Below are positions 33,185 through 42,849 of a stretch of 64,000 nucleotides of DNA, in pieces. The stretch lies in the NCBI GenBank assembly GCA_964486055.1, contig CAZALE010000006.1, forward strand, positions 62,001-126,000, written 5' to 3'. Source of the stretch: J014 sp964486055. Its GTDB lineage: Bacteria > Acidobacteriota > Blastocatellia > Pyrinomonadales > Pyrinomonadaceae. Within the stretch, counting starts at the first letter, position 1; every line of letters begins with the position of its first letter. A program made the translations under genes and the position numbers. The notes beneath the pieces were generated by a model. It saw only the letters and a list, made by a program, of their open reading frames with translations, ran no database searches and was not told the DNA's origin.

Positions 33185-34795
33185 ATGCCCTTTCCTTTAA
33201 AGAATATAGCATTCACAGGAATAATGCTTTTATTTATCTCGGTAATCGTGTCATCAGCTCAACATAAAAGGCCATCAAAAAACAAATCCACTGTAGCTAC
33301 GAAAACTGCAATTGCTAAAAGAGATTCATCAAAGGAGAGAAAAGCTAACGGTGGGGCAAAACAGAGAAATCTAGAGGCCAGGCGACGGGCTGAAGAGTTG
33401 AGAAGAAAATTAATAGAGGAAAGGCGGCGTCGTGAGGAACTCATAAGACAAGCCAGGGCAAGACAAATGGCTTTCGAAAGGGGCTTGTTCGAGTCTACGA
33501 TTGATAATATCAAGAATGATCAAACCGAGGGCGAGGATTTGGAGATAAGACGTGTTGCGGTAAATGCATTGGGCAACCATGCTGGAACGATCGTTGTAAT
33601 GGAAACTCAAACCGGTAAAGTTTTAACTATAGTTAATCAAGACTGGGCTGTACGTAACTCTTTCAAACCTTGTTCAACTATAAAGTTAGTTACAGCGATT
33701 GCTGGCTTGAATGAGGGTATAATTCAAAGAAGTGGAGAGATCGCTTATCAACCATTCAGATTAGACCTCACGGATGCTCTAGCTTTTTCAAATAACACTT
33801 TTTTTCAAAAAGTAGGCGTCAGACTGGGAATAGAAAAATTTGTCTCCTATGCCAAAATGTTAGGTTTAGGAGAGAAAACTGGTATAAATCTACCTGATGA
33901 ATCGCCAGGTAAGTTACCTTACTCGGAACACAATCCTAGGGTCTATTCACACGGAGATGCGGTAGAGGTAACAGCAATACAATTGGCCGTTATGGTCTCA
34001 GCAATTGCTAACAATGGTAAAATCATCGTACCTCAGATTCCGAGATTTACATCTCAAAAGGCTTCATTTAGAGAGATTTTCAAGCGTGAAATTTCGCTGC
34101 CCTCATATGCTTTTCAAGGAGTTCTCCCTGGAATGATAGGCGCGGTTAATTACGGCACTGCCAAAACATCAGGCGTATCCTATCTTAATGTAGCTGGAAA
34201 AACCGGTTCTTGTATTGGGCAGGGGTCATGGTTAGGGCTTTTCGCCTCTGTGGCACCGGTTGTGAATCCTCAATACACAGTAATAGTAATCACCAGAGGG
34301 CATCGCGAACGAGGAAAAGTCGCAGCCTCTATCGCAGGAAAAGTTTATCAGGCACTTGAAAAACGACTAAAGCAGATTCGCAATTACTACTTAGCTAAGG
34401 ATAACAGCCAACAAATATCAGTTCCTAGACCAAAAGTCGACGAGAAAATTTCTATATTGATCGATGGTGGCGATAATGAGGAAATAGACGATATAATATC
34501 AACTAAAAATTTGAGAAAAAAGACCTCACAAACTGTGGATGATTTGCTACAAGATCAAGTGTTTGATAGCGGCAATGTTTCAACGGATAAAAAAATGGCT
34601 GATGAAAGGAAATCCACAAATGACAAAAAGAATAAAACCATCGAGAAAAGTTCACAAGACAAACCACAAAATGGAATTTTCAAACCTATCATCATAGAGC
34701 CAAAGAACAAGCAAGACGCATCTGAGGAGCAAAAGCCAAAAGTATTGACGCGTCCGAGGATTGTAAAAACCGTTACTAATACACGAATTTTATGA
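33185..34795 (+). CDS. PBP-like transpeptidase-domain protein with basic coiled-coil N-terminus
   Basis: The product is 536 aa from the ATG at 33185, chosen because AGAGG lies 8 nt upstream; a TTG at 33161 would extend it. A signal anchor (NIAFTGIMLLFISVIVSSA) is followed by an Arg/Lys/Glu-rich helix (LRRKLIEERRRREELIR). The transpeptidase domain has STIK (S164, K167), SNN (ALAFSNNTFFQ) and KTGS (AGKTGSCIGQG). These match penicillin-binding transpeptidases. The usual N-terminal pedestal of class B PBPs is absent, and a charged, Lys/Glu-rich disordered tail of roughly 130 residues follows. It probably acts on peptidoglycan in the periplasm; cross-linking or a regulatory role is inference. It is divergent from the two-component operon by about 160 bp. 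Confidence 0.82.
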   Translation: MPFPLKNIAFTGIMLLFISVIVSSAQHKRPSKNKSTVATKTAIAKRDSSKERKANGGAKQRNLEARRRAEELRRKLIEERRRREELIRQARARQMAFERGLFESTIDNIKNDQTEGEDLEIRRVAVNALGNHAGTIVVMETQTGKVLTIVNQDWAVRNSFKPCSTIKLVTAIAGLNEGIIQRSGEIAYQPFRLDLTDALAFSNNTFFQKVGVRLGIEKFVSYAKMLGLGEKTGINLPDESPGKLPYSEHNPRVYSHGDAVEVTAIQLAVMVSAIANNGKIIVPQIPRFTSQKASFREIFKREISLPSYAFQGVLPGMIGAVNYGTAKTSGVSYLNVAGKTGSCIGQGSWLGLFASVAPVVNPQYTVIVITRGHRERGKVAASIAGKVYQALEKRLKQIRNYYLAKDNSQQISVPRPKVDEKISILIDGGDNEEIDDIISTKNLRKKTSQTVDDLLQDQVFDSGNVSTDKKMADERKSTNDKKNKTIEKSSQDKPQNGIFKPIIIEPKNKQDASEEQKPKVLTRPRIVKTVTNTRIL

Positions 34796-35262
34796 TTAGC
34801 ATTACGGCTTAAATATATTCGAGGGCGATGTTTGCTACGTATAAACTACAAATCGCAGAAACTAGAGTAGTTCATTTCGGTTACTCATTAATCAGCCTGA
34901 GCAAGATCGTATGATTACGAGTAGTGGCAGCAGAAAGAATAACTCATTTGTTTGCTTACCTAATCAGCTCAGATTCTAAAAACACCAGCTCTCACTGCTT
35001 ACACATCAAGCATCAATCACGGGACTGATGATTTTCGTAATATCATCAGTTTAAAAATTCAACGGAATATTTCGATTCGGATGTCTCAACTAAATTCCTC
35101 CGCCACACTTCAGGATGGTCTATATTTTTGCTGCCTTAGGAAAATCAGACAGGATTTTCAGTTATTTTTCAATGCTTTTGCCATGTTTTATTTTCTAAGA
35201 TCAGCGGTTAAATTATCGGTTAGACAAAAGGTCATGAAGTTCTTCAGGATCTTAATCGATTT
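34796..35262. other. Non-coding gap between convergent PBP-like and M48 genes
   Basis: In these 467 bp I see no convincing gene. A plus-strand frame from 35081 runs into the M48 gene and looks spurious. A perfect 9-bp inverted repeat (ACTGATGAT at 35024-35032, ATCATCAGT at 35042-35050) with a 9-nt loop, followed by TTAAAAATT, may be a terminator for either gene. The gap is long for this dense region. Confidence 0.4.
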
Positions 35263-36651
35263 TCATCGAGAGTTTAATCGTATGGAAGCCAGCATTCTGG
35301 AAAAGGCTTGCTCGTAATCCGTTCTCTCGTCTTCCGGAACAACTGTAATAACATAAAATAGATTTCCATCTCGCAAGAGCGTAGTAAAGATGTTTACAGT
35401 CTCTATCCTTTTGGTGATTGGTGATCTGCCCTCCAAGAGGGTAGATAGCGCTTCACGGTTCAATAGAGTAGTTCTGCGAAATGCTTCTCTCTGACGCAAA
35501 TAATCATTGTTGCGAAGAAGATCATTGACGAATATCTGTATCTCCTGCCGTAAGTCCTGACTGTTAGTGGTGGATGTGCCTATTATAGCACCATGTGTAA
35601 TGCCTTCCTTGCCGTAAGCTCCACGCGGGGCAAACCAAACTTCATTATTTGATTCCTCTACAACTTCCCAGTTAATCGGCACTTTCACACTAAAAATGCC
35701 ATTGTTGTAATAGGTAGCAGTTCTGGTGGAAGGTAGAGGAACATCTCTTTCGTAGCGTCCATTGTAAATTTTTGAGTTTCTGCTACCACGCTGAATATCC
35801 TCCATGGATTTTGCAGCAGGCATTGAACGAAGCTTTTGTTGAACACGCAGAAACTCTGGGGTTACCTTAGTCGGATTTTTGGAAACGGGAAGATAACGCG
35901 CCTCAGCCCTTATTCTCTCATAACGATTACCGGGATCTGGGTGACTACTTAGCCATTCGGGTGGTTTTCCGGAGCCTCGTGAGCGAGCTTCTTGTTCTAT
36001 CGTGCGAAACATATTTGCCAAGTCGTTTGGATCATATCCAGCCCTTGCCATTATTCGAGCGCCTAAAATATCCGCTTGAGTTTCATATTCTCGGCTATAC
36101 CTCAAAAAGTATCCAGCCACGGCTAGTTGTCCAAGTTGAGCTCCTAAATCACCACCTAAAATTGCACCACCAAGCACAGAGCCTATTGCTAGAATCTGAT
36201 TTAAAGGATTATTCATCTTGGTGGCCTGAGCTGTGGCATGTCGTAGCACGACGTGGCTAATTTCATGAGCCATTACACCAGCTAGTTCACCTTCGTTTCT
36301 TGCAGCTTCTATTACACCGCGATTTACGTACATTGGACCGCCCGGCAAAGCAAATGCATTTATGTCGCTGGCATCTACGACCTTGAATGTATAACGAAAC
36401 TGCGGTTGTTGTAGTTCAGGCGGAATGGCTCTTACCAATCTATCTCCTACGTATTGCACATATCTTGTGACCTCTGCGTCTCTCAAGATCGGCATCTTAC
36501 TTTCAACTTCTTGGGCTGCTTGCCTACCGATTTTTATATCGTCCTCTATCTTATACTTATTTTTCGGTACCTTTATAGCTGTTTGAGCTATAATTGATGC
36601 GCAGATCGTTAAAACAAATAACGATATGGCGGATTTTTTGATAATTTTCAT
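35263..36651 (-). CDS. Exported M48 family zinc metalloprotease
   Basis: The 462-aa protein has a signal peptide (MKIIKKSAISLFVLTICASIIA). The M48 catalytic domain follows, with the zinc motif HEISHVVLRH near residue 128 and a third-ligand glutamate in YETQADILGARIMARAGYD near residue 185. This arrangement matches periplasmic BepA/LoiP-type proteases that monitor outer-membrane protein assembly, but no TPR repeats are present. The C-terminal 150 residues have a conserved strand-rich domain (NNGIFSVKVPINWEV) of unknown role. GGAGAG precedes the ATG. Probably a periplasmic quality-control protease. Confidence 0.88.
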   Translation of the reverse strand: MKIIKKSAISLFVLTICASIIAQTAIKVPKNKYKIEDDIKIGRQAAQEVESKMPILRDAEVTRYVQYVGDRLVRAIPPELQQPQFRYTFKVVDASDINAFALPGGPMYVNRGVIEAARNEGELAGVMAHEISHVVLRHATAQATKMNNPLNQILAIGSVLGGAILGGDLGAQLGQLAVAGYFLRYSREYETQADILGARIMARAGYDPNDLANMFRTIEQEARSRGSGKPPEWLSSHPDPGNRYERIRAEARYLPVSKNPTKVTPEFLRVQQKLRSMPAAKSMEDIQRGSRNSKIYNGRYERDVPLPSTRTATYYNNGIFSVKVPINWEVVEESNNEVWFAPRGAYGKEGITHGAIIGTSTTNSQDLRQEIQIFVNDLLRNNDYLRQREAFRRTTLLNREALSTLLEGRSPITKRIETVNIFTTLLRDGNLFYVITVVPEDERTDYEQAFSRMLASIRLNSR

Positions 36652-36877
36652 TTTTATCTCTCCTTACCGACTTAGCGTTTAGTCAAATTCTAACAATAAA
36701 CATGTATCAAGGTAAGCTTATTTCCAGTTTTGCAGATGAAATTTTCAGCAATGAAGTTGGAATAATTCATGTTATCTTGATTTTTAGGATAAGAAAGCGT
36801 TTGTAGATTTTTGTTTTCTCATTCAGCAAGTTAAAATTCACTCTTGTTTGAATTCAAAGGGAAAAGGCATTACGGAC

Positions 36878-38809
36878 ATGGGTATTTTAAATGAGATAAA
36901 CTCGCCTGCTGACTTGAGAAGGTTAAAGGTCGAGGATTTGCAAAAAGTAGCTGATGAAATAAGGCAGTTTATTATTGAGACATGCTCTAGAATTGGGGGA
37001 CACACTGGTGCTAGTCTTGGCGCAGTAGAGCTAGCAGTTGCAGTGCATTACGTTTTTAACACCCCTTATGACAGGGTTATTTGGGATGTAGGACATCAAG
37101 CCTATGCGCACAAGATTCTAACAGGTCGAAAGGATCGTTTACATACTATAAAGCAGTATGGAGGTTTGTCAGGGTTTTTACGTCGTGATGAATCAGAGTA
37201 TGACGTTTTCGGTGCTGGGCATGCCTCGACCTCTTTGTCTGCAGCTCTCGGAATTGCAATGGCGCGTGATTTAAAAGGTGAGGATTTTCATGTTTGTGCG
37301 ATAATAGGCGATGCTTCGATTGCTGGCGGTATGGCTATGGAGGCTATAAACCAAGCAGGTCATTTGAAGACTCGCCTCATCATTTTACTTAACGATAATG
37401 GCATGTCCATTGCTCCAGCAGTAGGCGCATTGGCCGGTTATCTAAATCGTATAAAAGCTGCTCAAAGTTATCATAGTTTAAAAGAAGAGATCGGAGATGT
37501 TCTGGAAGCTGTACCGGGTGTGGGGCATAGTCTAAGAAAGGCTGCTAAGACAGTTAAGGACGCCATCGCTGCTGCTGTCTTACCAGGTGCTTTAGTAAAT
37601 GAGCTTGGTTTCAAATACATAGGCTATGTTGATGGCCACAACGTCCCGATGCTAATTAAAGCTTTAGAGGAAGCGAAGAAAATAGATGATGGACCTGTAA
37701 TTGTTCATGCTCTCACAACTAAAGGGAAGGGTTACCCGTCAAAGGAAAAAAATTACTATGCGTGGCATGCGACGGGGCCATTTGATCCTCAAACAGGCTT
37801 GCCAAAAACCTCTTCAAAATCAGCTCCGCCAACTTACACCTCTGTATTCGGCAATACACTTTGCGAGTTGATGGAGAAAGATCCGAGAATCGTTGCGCTT
37901 ACAGCCGCCATGCCTGATGGAACTGGCGTTGATAAAGTACTGGAGAAGTTCCCTGATAGAGCTTTCGACGTCGGCATTGCAGAGCAACACTGCGTTACCT
38001 TTGCTGCTGGAATGGCTTGCGAAGGGTTAAAACCAGTAGCTGCCATCTATTCAACCTTTCTGCAGAGGGCTTTTGATCAAGTTATACATGACGTTTGTTT
38101 ACAGAATCTCGATGTTACGTTTGCTATGGACAGAGCTGGTATTGTTGGTGGTGATGGCCCTACTCATCATGGCTTACTTGATATTGCCTATTTACGTGGT
38201 TACCCAAACATAATTTTAATGGCACCAAAGGATGAAGCTGAGCTAAGAGATATGTTACTGACTGCAATAGAATATAACGGTCCGGCAGCATTGCGTTATC
38301 CCCGTGGTAATGGTGTTGGGGTTGATATTTCATCTTCACCAAAGAAACTTGAAATAGGAAAAGCTGAAATTTTAATCGAAGATCCATCTGCAGATATAAC
38401 CATCTTAGCTTATGGATCAATGGTTTACCCGTCTTTACAGGCATCGGAGAATTTGCGTAAAAGTGGTATTAGAACATCAGTCGTAAATGCTCGTTTTGCA
38501 AAGCCGTTAGATGCCGAATTAATCCTAGCATTAGCGCAATCAAATCGCTTGCTGGTGACCGTTGAGGAGGCTTATCTAGCTGGTGGATTCGGCTCAGCAG
38601 TAATGGAGCTACTGGAGGAAAATGAGTTGATTGACAGCATAAAGGTCCTGCGAATTGGATTACCTGACAGGATAATTACGCATGGAGATCCAAAATTACT
38701 CTTAGCAAAGTATGGTCTCGATGCGGATGGAATCTACAATCGAATAAAGCAAAAAATCGAAGCCATGCAAGAGAGACGATTAAGTCGTAAAAACATGAGA
38801 TTTATATAG
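36878..38809 (+). CDS. dxs: 1-deoxy-D-xylulose-5-phosphate synthase
   Basis: The TPP enzyme joins pyruvate and glyceraldehyde 3-phosphate, the first step of the MEP isoprenoid pathway. From the ATG at 36878 it is 643 aa. That start gives the family N-terminus MGILNEINSPADLRRL and has AAGG upstream; a TTG at 36848 would add ten residues and has no ribosome site. Visible are ETCSRIGGHTGASLG, the DVGHQAYAHKILTGR segment, the TPP-binding IIGDASIAGG, the phosphate-site FDVGIAEQHCVTFAAGMA and DRAGIVGGDGPTHHG. Length is typical. It is a single gene with no linked polyprenyl synthase. Confidence 0.95.
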   Translation: MGILNEINSPADLRRLKVEDLQKVADEIRQFIIETCSRIGGHTGASLGAVELAVAVHYVFNTPYDRVIWDVGHQAYAHKILTGRKDRLHTIKQYGGLSGFLRRDESEYDVFGAGHASTSLSAALGIAMARDLKGEDFHVCAIIGDASIAGGMAMEAINQAGHLKTRLIILLNDNGMSIAPAVGALAGYLNRIKAAQSYHSLKEEIGDVLEAVPGVGHSLRKAAKTVKDAIAAAVLPGALVNELGFKYIGYVDGHNVPMLIKALEEAKKIDDGPVIVHALTTKGKGYPSKEKNYYAWHATGPFDPQTGLPKTSSKSAPPTYTSVFGNTLCELMEKDPRIVALTAAMPDGTGVDKVLEKFPDRAFDVGIAEQHCVTFAAGMACEGLKPVAAIYSTFLQRAFDQVIHDVCLQNLDVTFAMDRAGIVGGDGPTHHGLLDIAYLRGYPNIILMAPKDEAELRDMLLTAIEYNGPAALRYPRGNGVGVDISSSPKKLEIGKAEILIEDPSADITILAYGSMVYPSLQASENLRKSGIRTSVVNARFAKPLDAELILALAQSNRLLVTVEEAYLAGGFGSAVMELLEENELIDSIKVLRIGLPDRIITHGDPKLLLAKYGLDADGIYNRIKQKIEAMQERRLSRKNMRFI

Positions 38810-39095
38810 GTTCTCCGAGCATAGCTTGTAGCTAATTGATAACTTAACTTTTTGAGGCTAGAAAACGTAAGGATTATCACATGCTCGAACATTTGAGCTG
38901 ATTTGTATGGACTTTTGCGCTCTATATCCGACTTTAGAAAAATTGGGAATTTTAGCAATAAATCAGAAAACCTACTCGAGAAATTGTGGTTTTCGAACTT
39001 AAAAAAATCTTCAAAAATAGTACTTTAGTCTCTTCATCTTGGTCAAAATCAGTTAAAATTAAAAGCAGTTATAGAAAAAAGGAAAGTATGCTTCC

Positions 39096-39455
39096 ATGAG
39101 AAATAGACTTACATTGTGTGGTTGCATCTTAGTTTTCATACTAGCCTTAGGTTTTATCCCTGCGCGCACAGCAGATGAATTTTTTATAGTGGATAGATCC
39201 TTTTGCCCAATGAAGAGTTTCGCCGTATTTGCGGTCTCTACATCCATTGATAACTCATGTTGCTGTAAGGAATGCTGCAAAGGCGGAAAGTGCTCAAAAG
39301 GTGAGGATTGTTGTAAATCCTGCTGTAAAGATTCAGACTCTTGTCCATTAAAAAAGCCAAACGAGGGTAAATCGGGCGACAACGAGAAGAACTGTTGCTG
39401 CGAACAAAGCAGCTCTTGCTGTAAAAATTGCGATTGTTGCAAGAAGTCGACATAA
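39096..39455 (+). CDS. Small exported cysteine-rich protein
   Basis: The 119-aa product has a signal peptide (TLCGCILVFILALGFIPARTA). The mature part has a cysteine in SFCPMK, then 19 cysteines in about 65 residues, clustered as CCCKECC, KCSKGEDCC, KSCC, NCCCEQSSSCC, NCDCC and so on, mixed with lysine and acidic residues. It lacks aromatic residues in that tail. The pattern recalls metallothioneins, but most of those are cytoplasmic, and I match it to no family. Metal binding or a disulfide-linked envelope protein is plausible. An AAGGAAAG site 11-13 nt upstream supports the start. A perfect hairpin ends the unit, so it is probably its own transcript. Confidence 0.7.
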   Translation: MRNRLTLCGCILVFILALGFIPARTADEFFIVDRSFCPMKSFAVFAVSTSIDNSCCCKECCKGGKCSKGEDCCKSCCKDSDSCPLKKPNEGKSGDNEKNCCCEQSSSCCKNCDCCKKST

Positions 39456-39495
39456 ACAGCTCCTACGATTGACAACAAGAGACATGCAGAAAGTC

Positions 39496-39525
39496 GAAGA
39501 GTGTCTTTTTTAGCGGACACTCTTC
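39496..39525 (+). terminator. Perfect hairpin between the cysteine-rich gene and tilS
   Basis: GAAGAGTGTC (39496-39505) and GACACTCTTC (39516-39525) form 10 perfect base pairs around a T-rich 10-nt loop, 41 bp after the cysteine-rich gene's stop. No T tract follows. Confidence 0.6.
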
Positions 39526-39540
39526 TTATGTCTGGATTGG

Positions 39541-39546
39541 TATAAT
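39541..39546 (+). promoter_or_regulatory. TATAAT -10 element just before tilS
   Basis: A consensus TATAAT ends 6 nt before the tilS GTG at 39553, so transcription would begin at about the start codon and the mRNA could be nearly leaderless. The -35 region would fall in the preceding hairpin and is not a good match. Confidence 0.4.
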
Positions 39547-39552
39547 TCTCTT

Positions 39553-40560
39553 GTGAATAAATTTGTCAGATCATTAATAACAGAATGGCGGCAACTACAA
39601 CTTCCGTTGCAGCAGCAAACTTACGTTTTAGCTGTTTCAGGAGGTGCTGATTCTCTAGCACTAACTTTAGCTATCAAAGATCTAGTCGCTAATGACAAAA
39701 TTAAATGTAAGTTCGTGATCGCGCACTTTAATCATGGATTACGAGGCGCTGAAAGTGACGAAGATGAAGAATTCGTTAAGCGATTAGCTGCTGATTGTGG
39801 TTTTGATGTAATCACTCAAAAATATAATCTACCTCTTTCCAAAAGTAACCTCGAGGAGCAAGCTAGAAAGCTCAGATATGATTTTTTGACTGGAGTAGCA
39901 GAGAAGTTTGATGCCTACGGAATTTTAACTGCTCATACGATTAACGATCAAGCTGAGACTTTTCTAATGAATCTAATCAGAGGGAGCGGTTTTAGGGGGC
40001 TTTCCGCGATCAAACCGTTGAGAAAAATTCTTCATAAAAACAGAGAGTTTTTAATCATCCGACCTCTAGTGAGATGGGCTACTCGTTCGGAGACAGAGGA
40101 TTTTTGCCTGAAATGTGGGATGCAGTTTCGGCTCGATGAAATGAATCAGGATAAAAGTTTTACAAGAGTAAGAATCCGTCGAGAGTTAATTCCCTTTCTT
40201 CAAACCTTCAACCCCAACATTGTTAATATTCTATCAAGGACTGCGGCTTTAATTAGCGAGGAAGATACGATATTAAATGAATTAGTTCCACTATCTGATA
40301 ACTCAGAGCTAAAAACAAAGGAGCTACAAAAATTTTCATCTGCTCTGAGACGTCGAATATTACGCATGTGGTTAGAGAAACACCGAGGACATCTTCGTGG
40401 ATTAACATCCATTCATATCGCGGCCATTGATAACTTAATTTTGAGCCGAAAAAGTGGACGTGTCGTCGAGTTACCAAAAGGGGATAAAATTGTGAAAAGC
40501 AACGGTAAGTTGTACTTTAAAAAAGCCCAGTTGGATGAAGCACTTGATAAAGGTATTTGA
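39553..40560 (+). CDS. tilS: tRNA(Ile)-lysidine synthase
   Basis: The 335-aa PP-loop ATPase converts the wobble cytidine of tRNA-Ile (CAU) to lysidine so that it reads AUA. It has the P-loop SGGADS (residues 29-34), the conserved HFNHGLRGAESDEDE and LTAHTINDQAETFLMN. The length matches the short TilS class without the full C-terminal domains. The start is GTG. It precedes ftsH, a common gene order (tilS-hpt-ftsH in many bacteria, here without hpt). A 127-bp gap lies between the two. Confidence 0.92.
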   Translation: MNKFVRSLITEWRQLQLPLQQQTYVLAVSGGADSLALTLAIKDLVANDKIKCKFVIAHFNHGLRGAESDEDEEFVKRLAADCGFDVITQKYNLPLSKSNLEEQARKLRYDFLTGVAEKFDAYGILTAHTINDQAETFLMNLIRGSGFRGLSAIKPLRKILHKNREFLIIRPLVRWATRSETEDFCLKCGMQFRLDEMNQDKSFTRVRIRRELIPFLQTFNPNIVNILSRTAALISEEDTILNELVPLSDNSELKTKELQKFSSALRRRILRMWLEKHRGHLRGLTSIHIAAIDNLILSRKSGRVVELPKGDKIVKSNGKLYFKKAQLDEALDKGI

Positions 40561-40687
40561 AAAAAACAATTTTCAAAACTAAAATTTTTATTAGGATGTG
40601 GGAAACATCAATAAATCAAATATTCATCGAAACTTCATCTTCGTCTTCATAACGAAGTGAATTTAGATTGATTTTGGAGGATGTAAG

Positions 40688-42643
40688 TTGAGTAATAAAG
40701 CTAAAAACACCTTGTTATGGTTGATGATAATTTCTAGTGCGCTGCTTTTCGTTTGGTTTATTCAGAAAACCCAGAGCGCTCGCAGCCCACAAGAATTAAG
40801 CATTGATCAAGCAATAACAAGGATAAAGAACAAGGATTTTAAAGAAGCGTATTTGAAGCAGTCACAAGCTGAATTCGTTGACATTAATGGAAACAAGTTT
40901 TACACAAAGCTTGGAAGCGAGGCTACCAGAACATTATTACTGCAAAAGATTACAGAGCAGAATGAGTTGAATCCGTCATCGCCACTGAAGGTATTCGAAG
41001 AAGAGGCCTCTAGTGGTATTTTTTGGTATATACTGATCCAGAGTTTACCAATACTGCTGTTAGTTGGCTTTTTGGTATTCAGCCTTCGCCAGATGCAAAT
41101 CGGTGGTAATAAGGCGTTAAGCTTTGGCAAATCACGCGCAAAACTATTAAGTAATCAGCAGAAAAGGGTAACGTTCAAGGATGTAGCAGGAGTCGATGAG
41201 GCTAAAGAAGAGCTGCAAGAGATAATTGAGTTTTTGAAGGATCCGCAAAAATTTCAGCGTTTGGGCGGTAGAATTCCAAAAGGCGTATTGATGGTGGGCC
41301 CTCCTGGAACTGGTAAAACCCTTTTGGCAAAAGCCGTCGCTGGTGAAGCAAATGTTCCATTCTTTTCAATATCAGGCTCGGACTTTGTTGAGATGTTTGT
41401 TGGTGTAGGAGCTAGCAGGGTCCGTGATTTATTCGAACAAGGTAAAAAGAATGCTCCTTGCATAATTTTCATCGATGAATTAGACGCTGTCGGAAGACAT
41501 CGTGGAGCAGGATTAGGCGGAGGCCATGATGAGAGGGAACAAACTCTCAATCAGTTGCTGGTTGAAATGGATGGCTTTGACTCAAATGACGGTGTAATCT
41601 TAATGGCATCTACCAATAGGCCAGATGTACTAGATCCCGCACTATTACGTCCAGGACGATTTGATAGAAGAGTAGTAGTTGGACGCCCAGATGTTAAAGG
41701 TAGGGAAGAGATACTTAAAGTCCATACCCGCAAAATTCCTTTAGGCGATGATGTGGATATAAGTGTCATAGCGCGTGGAACTCCTGGTTTTACCGGTGCA
41801 GACCTGGCTAATTTAGTCAACGAGGCTGCACTGAATGCTGCACGTTACAATAAGAAATTCGTAACTATGGCAGATTTTGAAGTAGCTAAAGATAAGGTTT
41901 TGATGGGAGTTGAACGCAAGTCATTGGTCATCTCTGAAGAAGAAAAAAGATTAACTGCGTATCACGAAGCCGGGCATACCCTAGTTAGCTTGAAAGTTCC
42001 CTCTGCAGATCCGATTCATAAAGTAACCATCATCCCACGTGGTATGGCGCTAGGAGTTACGCAGCAATTACCTGAGGGAGATCGTCATAGCTACACTAAG
42101 GAATACTTACTAAGCCAAATAGCTATACTAATGGGAGGTAGAATTGCCGAAGAGGTGTTCTTTGGAGAAGACAGAATAACGACTGGTGCATCCAACGACA
42201 TAGAAAGAGCCACAGAGATCGCGAGAGCGATGGTTTGTGAATACGGAATGAGTGATTTAGGCCCTCTGGCGTTTGGTAAAAAAGAAGAGCAAATCTTTCT
42301 CGGTAAAGAGATAACTCAGCATCGCAACTACTCAGAGGACACTGCTATAAAGATAGATCAAGAGGTAAGAAAGATAGTTTCTCAGCAATACGAAAGGGCT
42401 AAGAAGATAATCCTAGAAAATCGTGAGGCTCTCGAGAGACTAGCTGAGGAATTGATTAAACGAGAGACTTTGGATGGCGTACAAGTAAGACGTCTAATAG
42501 CTGGTTTGCCATTAGACGAAGAGGATGAGAAGGTATCAGATTCAGATACTGGTGGAAGCATAAAAGAAGAAAACAAATCTCTTGGACGCCTTAAAAAGCC
42601 GATCATCCCGCCTATAACTCCCAATAATCCTGCAACTGCGTAA
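40688..42643 (+). CDS. ftsH: ATP-dependent zinc metalloprotease FtsH
   Basis: The 651-aa inner-membrane AAA+ protease degrades misfolded membrane proteins and regulators. Two membrane helices flank a periplasmic segment (LLWLMIISSALLFVWFI near residue 9 and IFWYILIQSLPILLLVGFLVF near residue 110). The AAA domain has Walker A GPPGTGKT near residue 205, Walker B IIFIDELDAVG and the second region of homology ALLRPGRFDRRVV. The protease has zinc motif HEAGH near residue 426. The start is TTG at 40688, placed by GGAGG 7 nt upstream; an ATG at 40681 is followed at once by TAA. A strong hairpin follows. Confidence 0.96.
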   Translation: MSNKAKNTLLWLMIISSALLFVWFIQKTQSARSPQELSIDQAITRIKNKDFKEAYLKQSQAEFVDINGNKFYTKLGSEATRTLLLQKITEQNELNPSSPLKVFEEEASSGIFWYILIQSLPILLLVGFLVFSLRQMQIGGNKALSFGKSRAKLLSNQQKRVTFKDVAGVDEAKEELQEIIEFLKDPQKFQRLGGRIPKGVLMVGPPGTGKTLLAKAVAGEANVPFFSISGSDFVEMFVGVGASRVRDLFEQGKKNAPCIIFIDELDAVGRHRGAGLGGGHDEREQTLNQLLVEMDGFDSNDGVILMASTNRPDVLDPALLRPGRFDRRVVVGRPDVKGREEILKVHTRKIPLGDDVDISVIARGTPGFTGADLANLVNEAALNAARYNKKFVTMADFEVAKDKVLMGVERKSLVISEEEKRLTAYHEAGHTLVSLKVPSADPIHKVTIIPRGMALGVTQQLPEGDRHSYTKEYLLSQIAILMGGRIAEEVFFGEDRITTGASNDIERATEIARAMVCEYGMSDLGPLAFGKKEEQIFLGKEITQHRNYSEDTAIKIDQEVRKIVSQQYERAKKIILENREALERLAEELIKRETLDGVQVRRLIAGLPLDEEDEKVSDSDTGGSIKEENKSLGRLKKPIIPPITPNNPATA

Positions 42644-42662
42644 TATTTTTGCTATCTGGTTC

Positions 42663-42691
42663 GAGATGGAGATAGATGCTGTCTCCATCTC
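42663..42691 (+). terminator. Hairpin terminator after ftsH
   Basis: GAGATGGAGATAG (42663-42675) pairs with CTGTCTCCATCTC (42679-42691): 13 bp with one G-U pair and a 3-nt loop, followed by TTTCC. It begins 20 nt past the ftsH stop. Confidence 0.7.
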
Positions 42692-42849
42692 TTTCCAAAT
42701 TCATGTAAATCGACTTAGGTAGAGGTGTAAAATTTGTAGGTTCAGTTGAGCATTGAGTTTCGATTATTATATTTAGGGTTTGCTTTATTTTCTCTTAACA
42801 CGCTTGTAAGATAAAATGACGAGTAAAGGTGACATCAGGGGTTTTTGAG

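Noticed and set aside
35081..35317. 78-codon plus-strand frame between the PBP-like and M48 genes
   Set aside because: It overlaps the 3' end of the well-supported M48 gene, has no ribosome site and no recognisable domain.
39059..39520. 153-codon minus-strand frame rich in Gln and Ser opposite the cysteine-rich gene
   Set aside because: Its composition is simply the complement of the TGT/TGC codons of the plus-strand gene, and it has no signal peptide logic or ribosome site.
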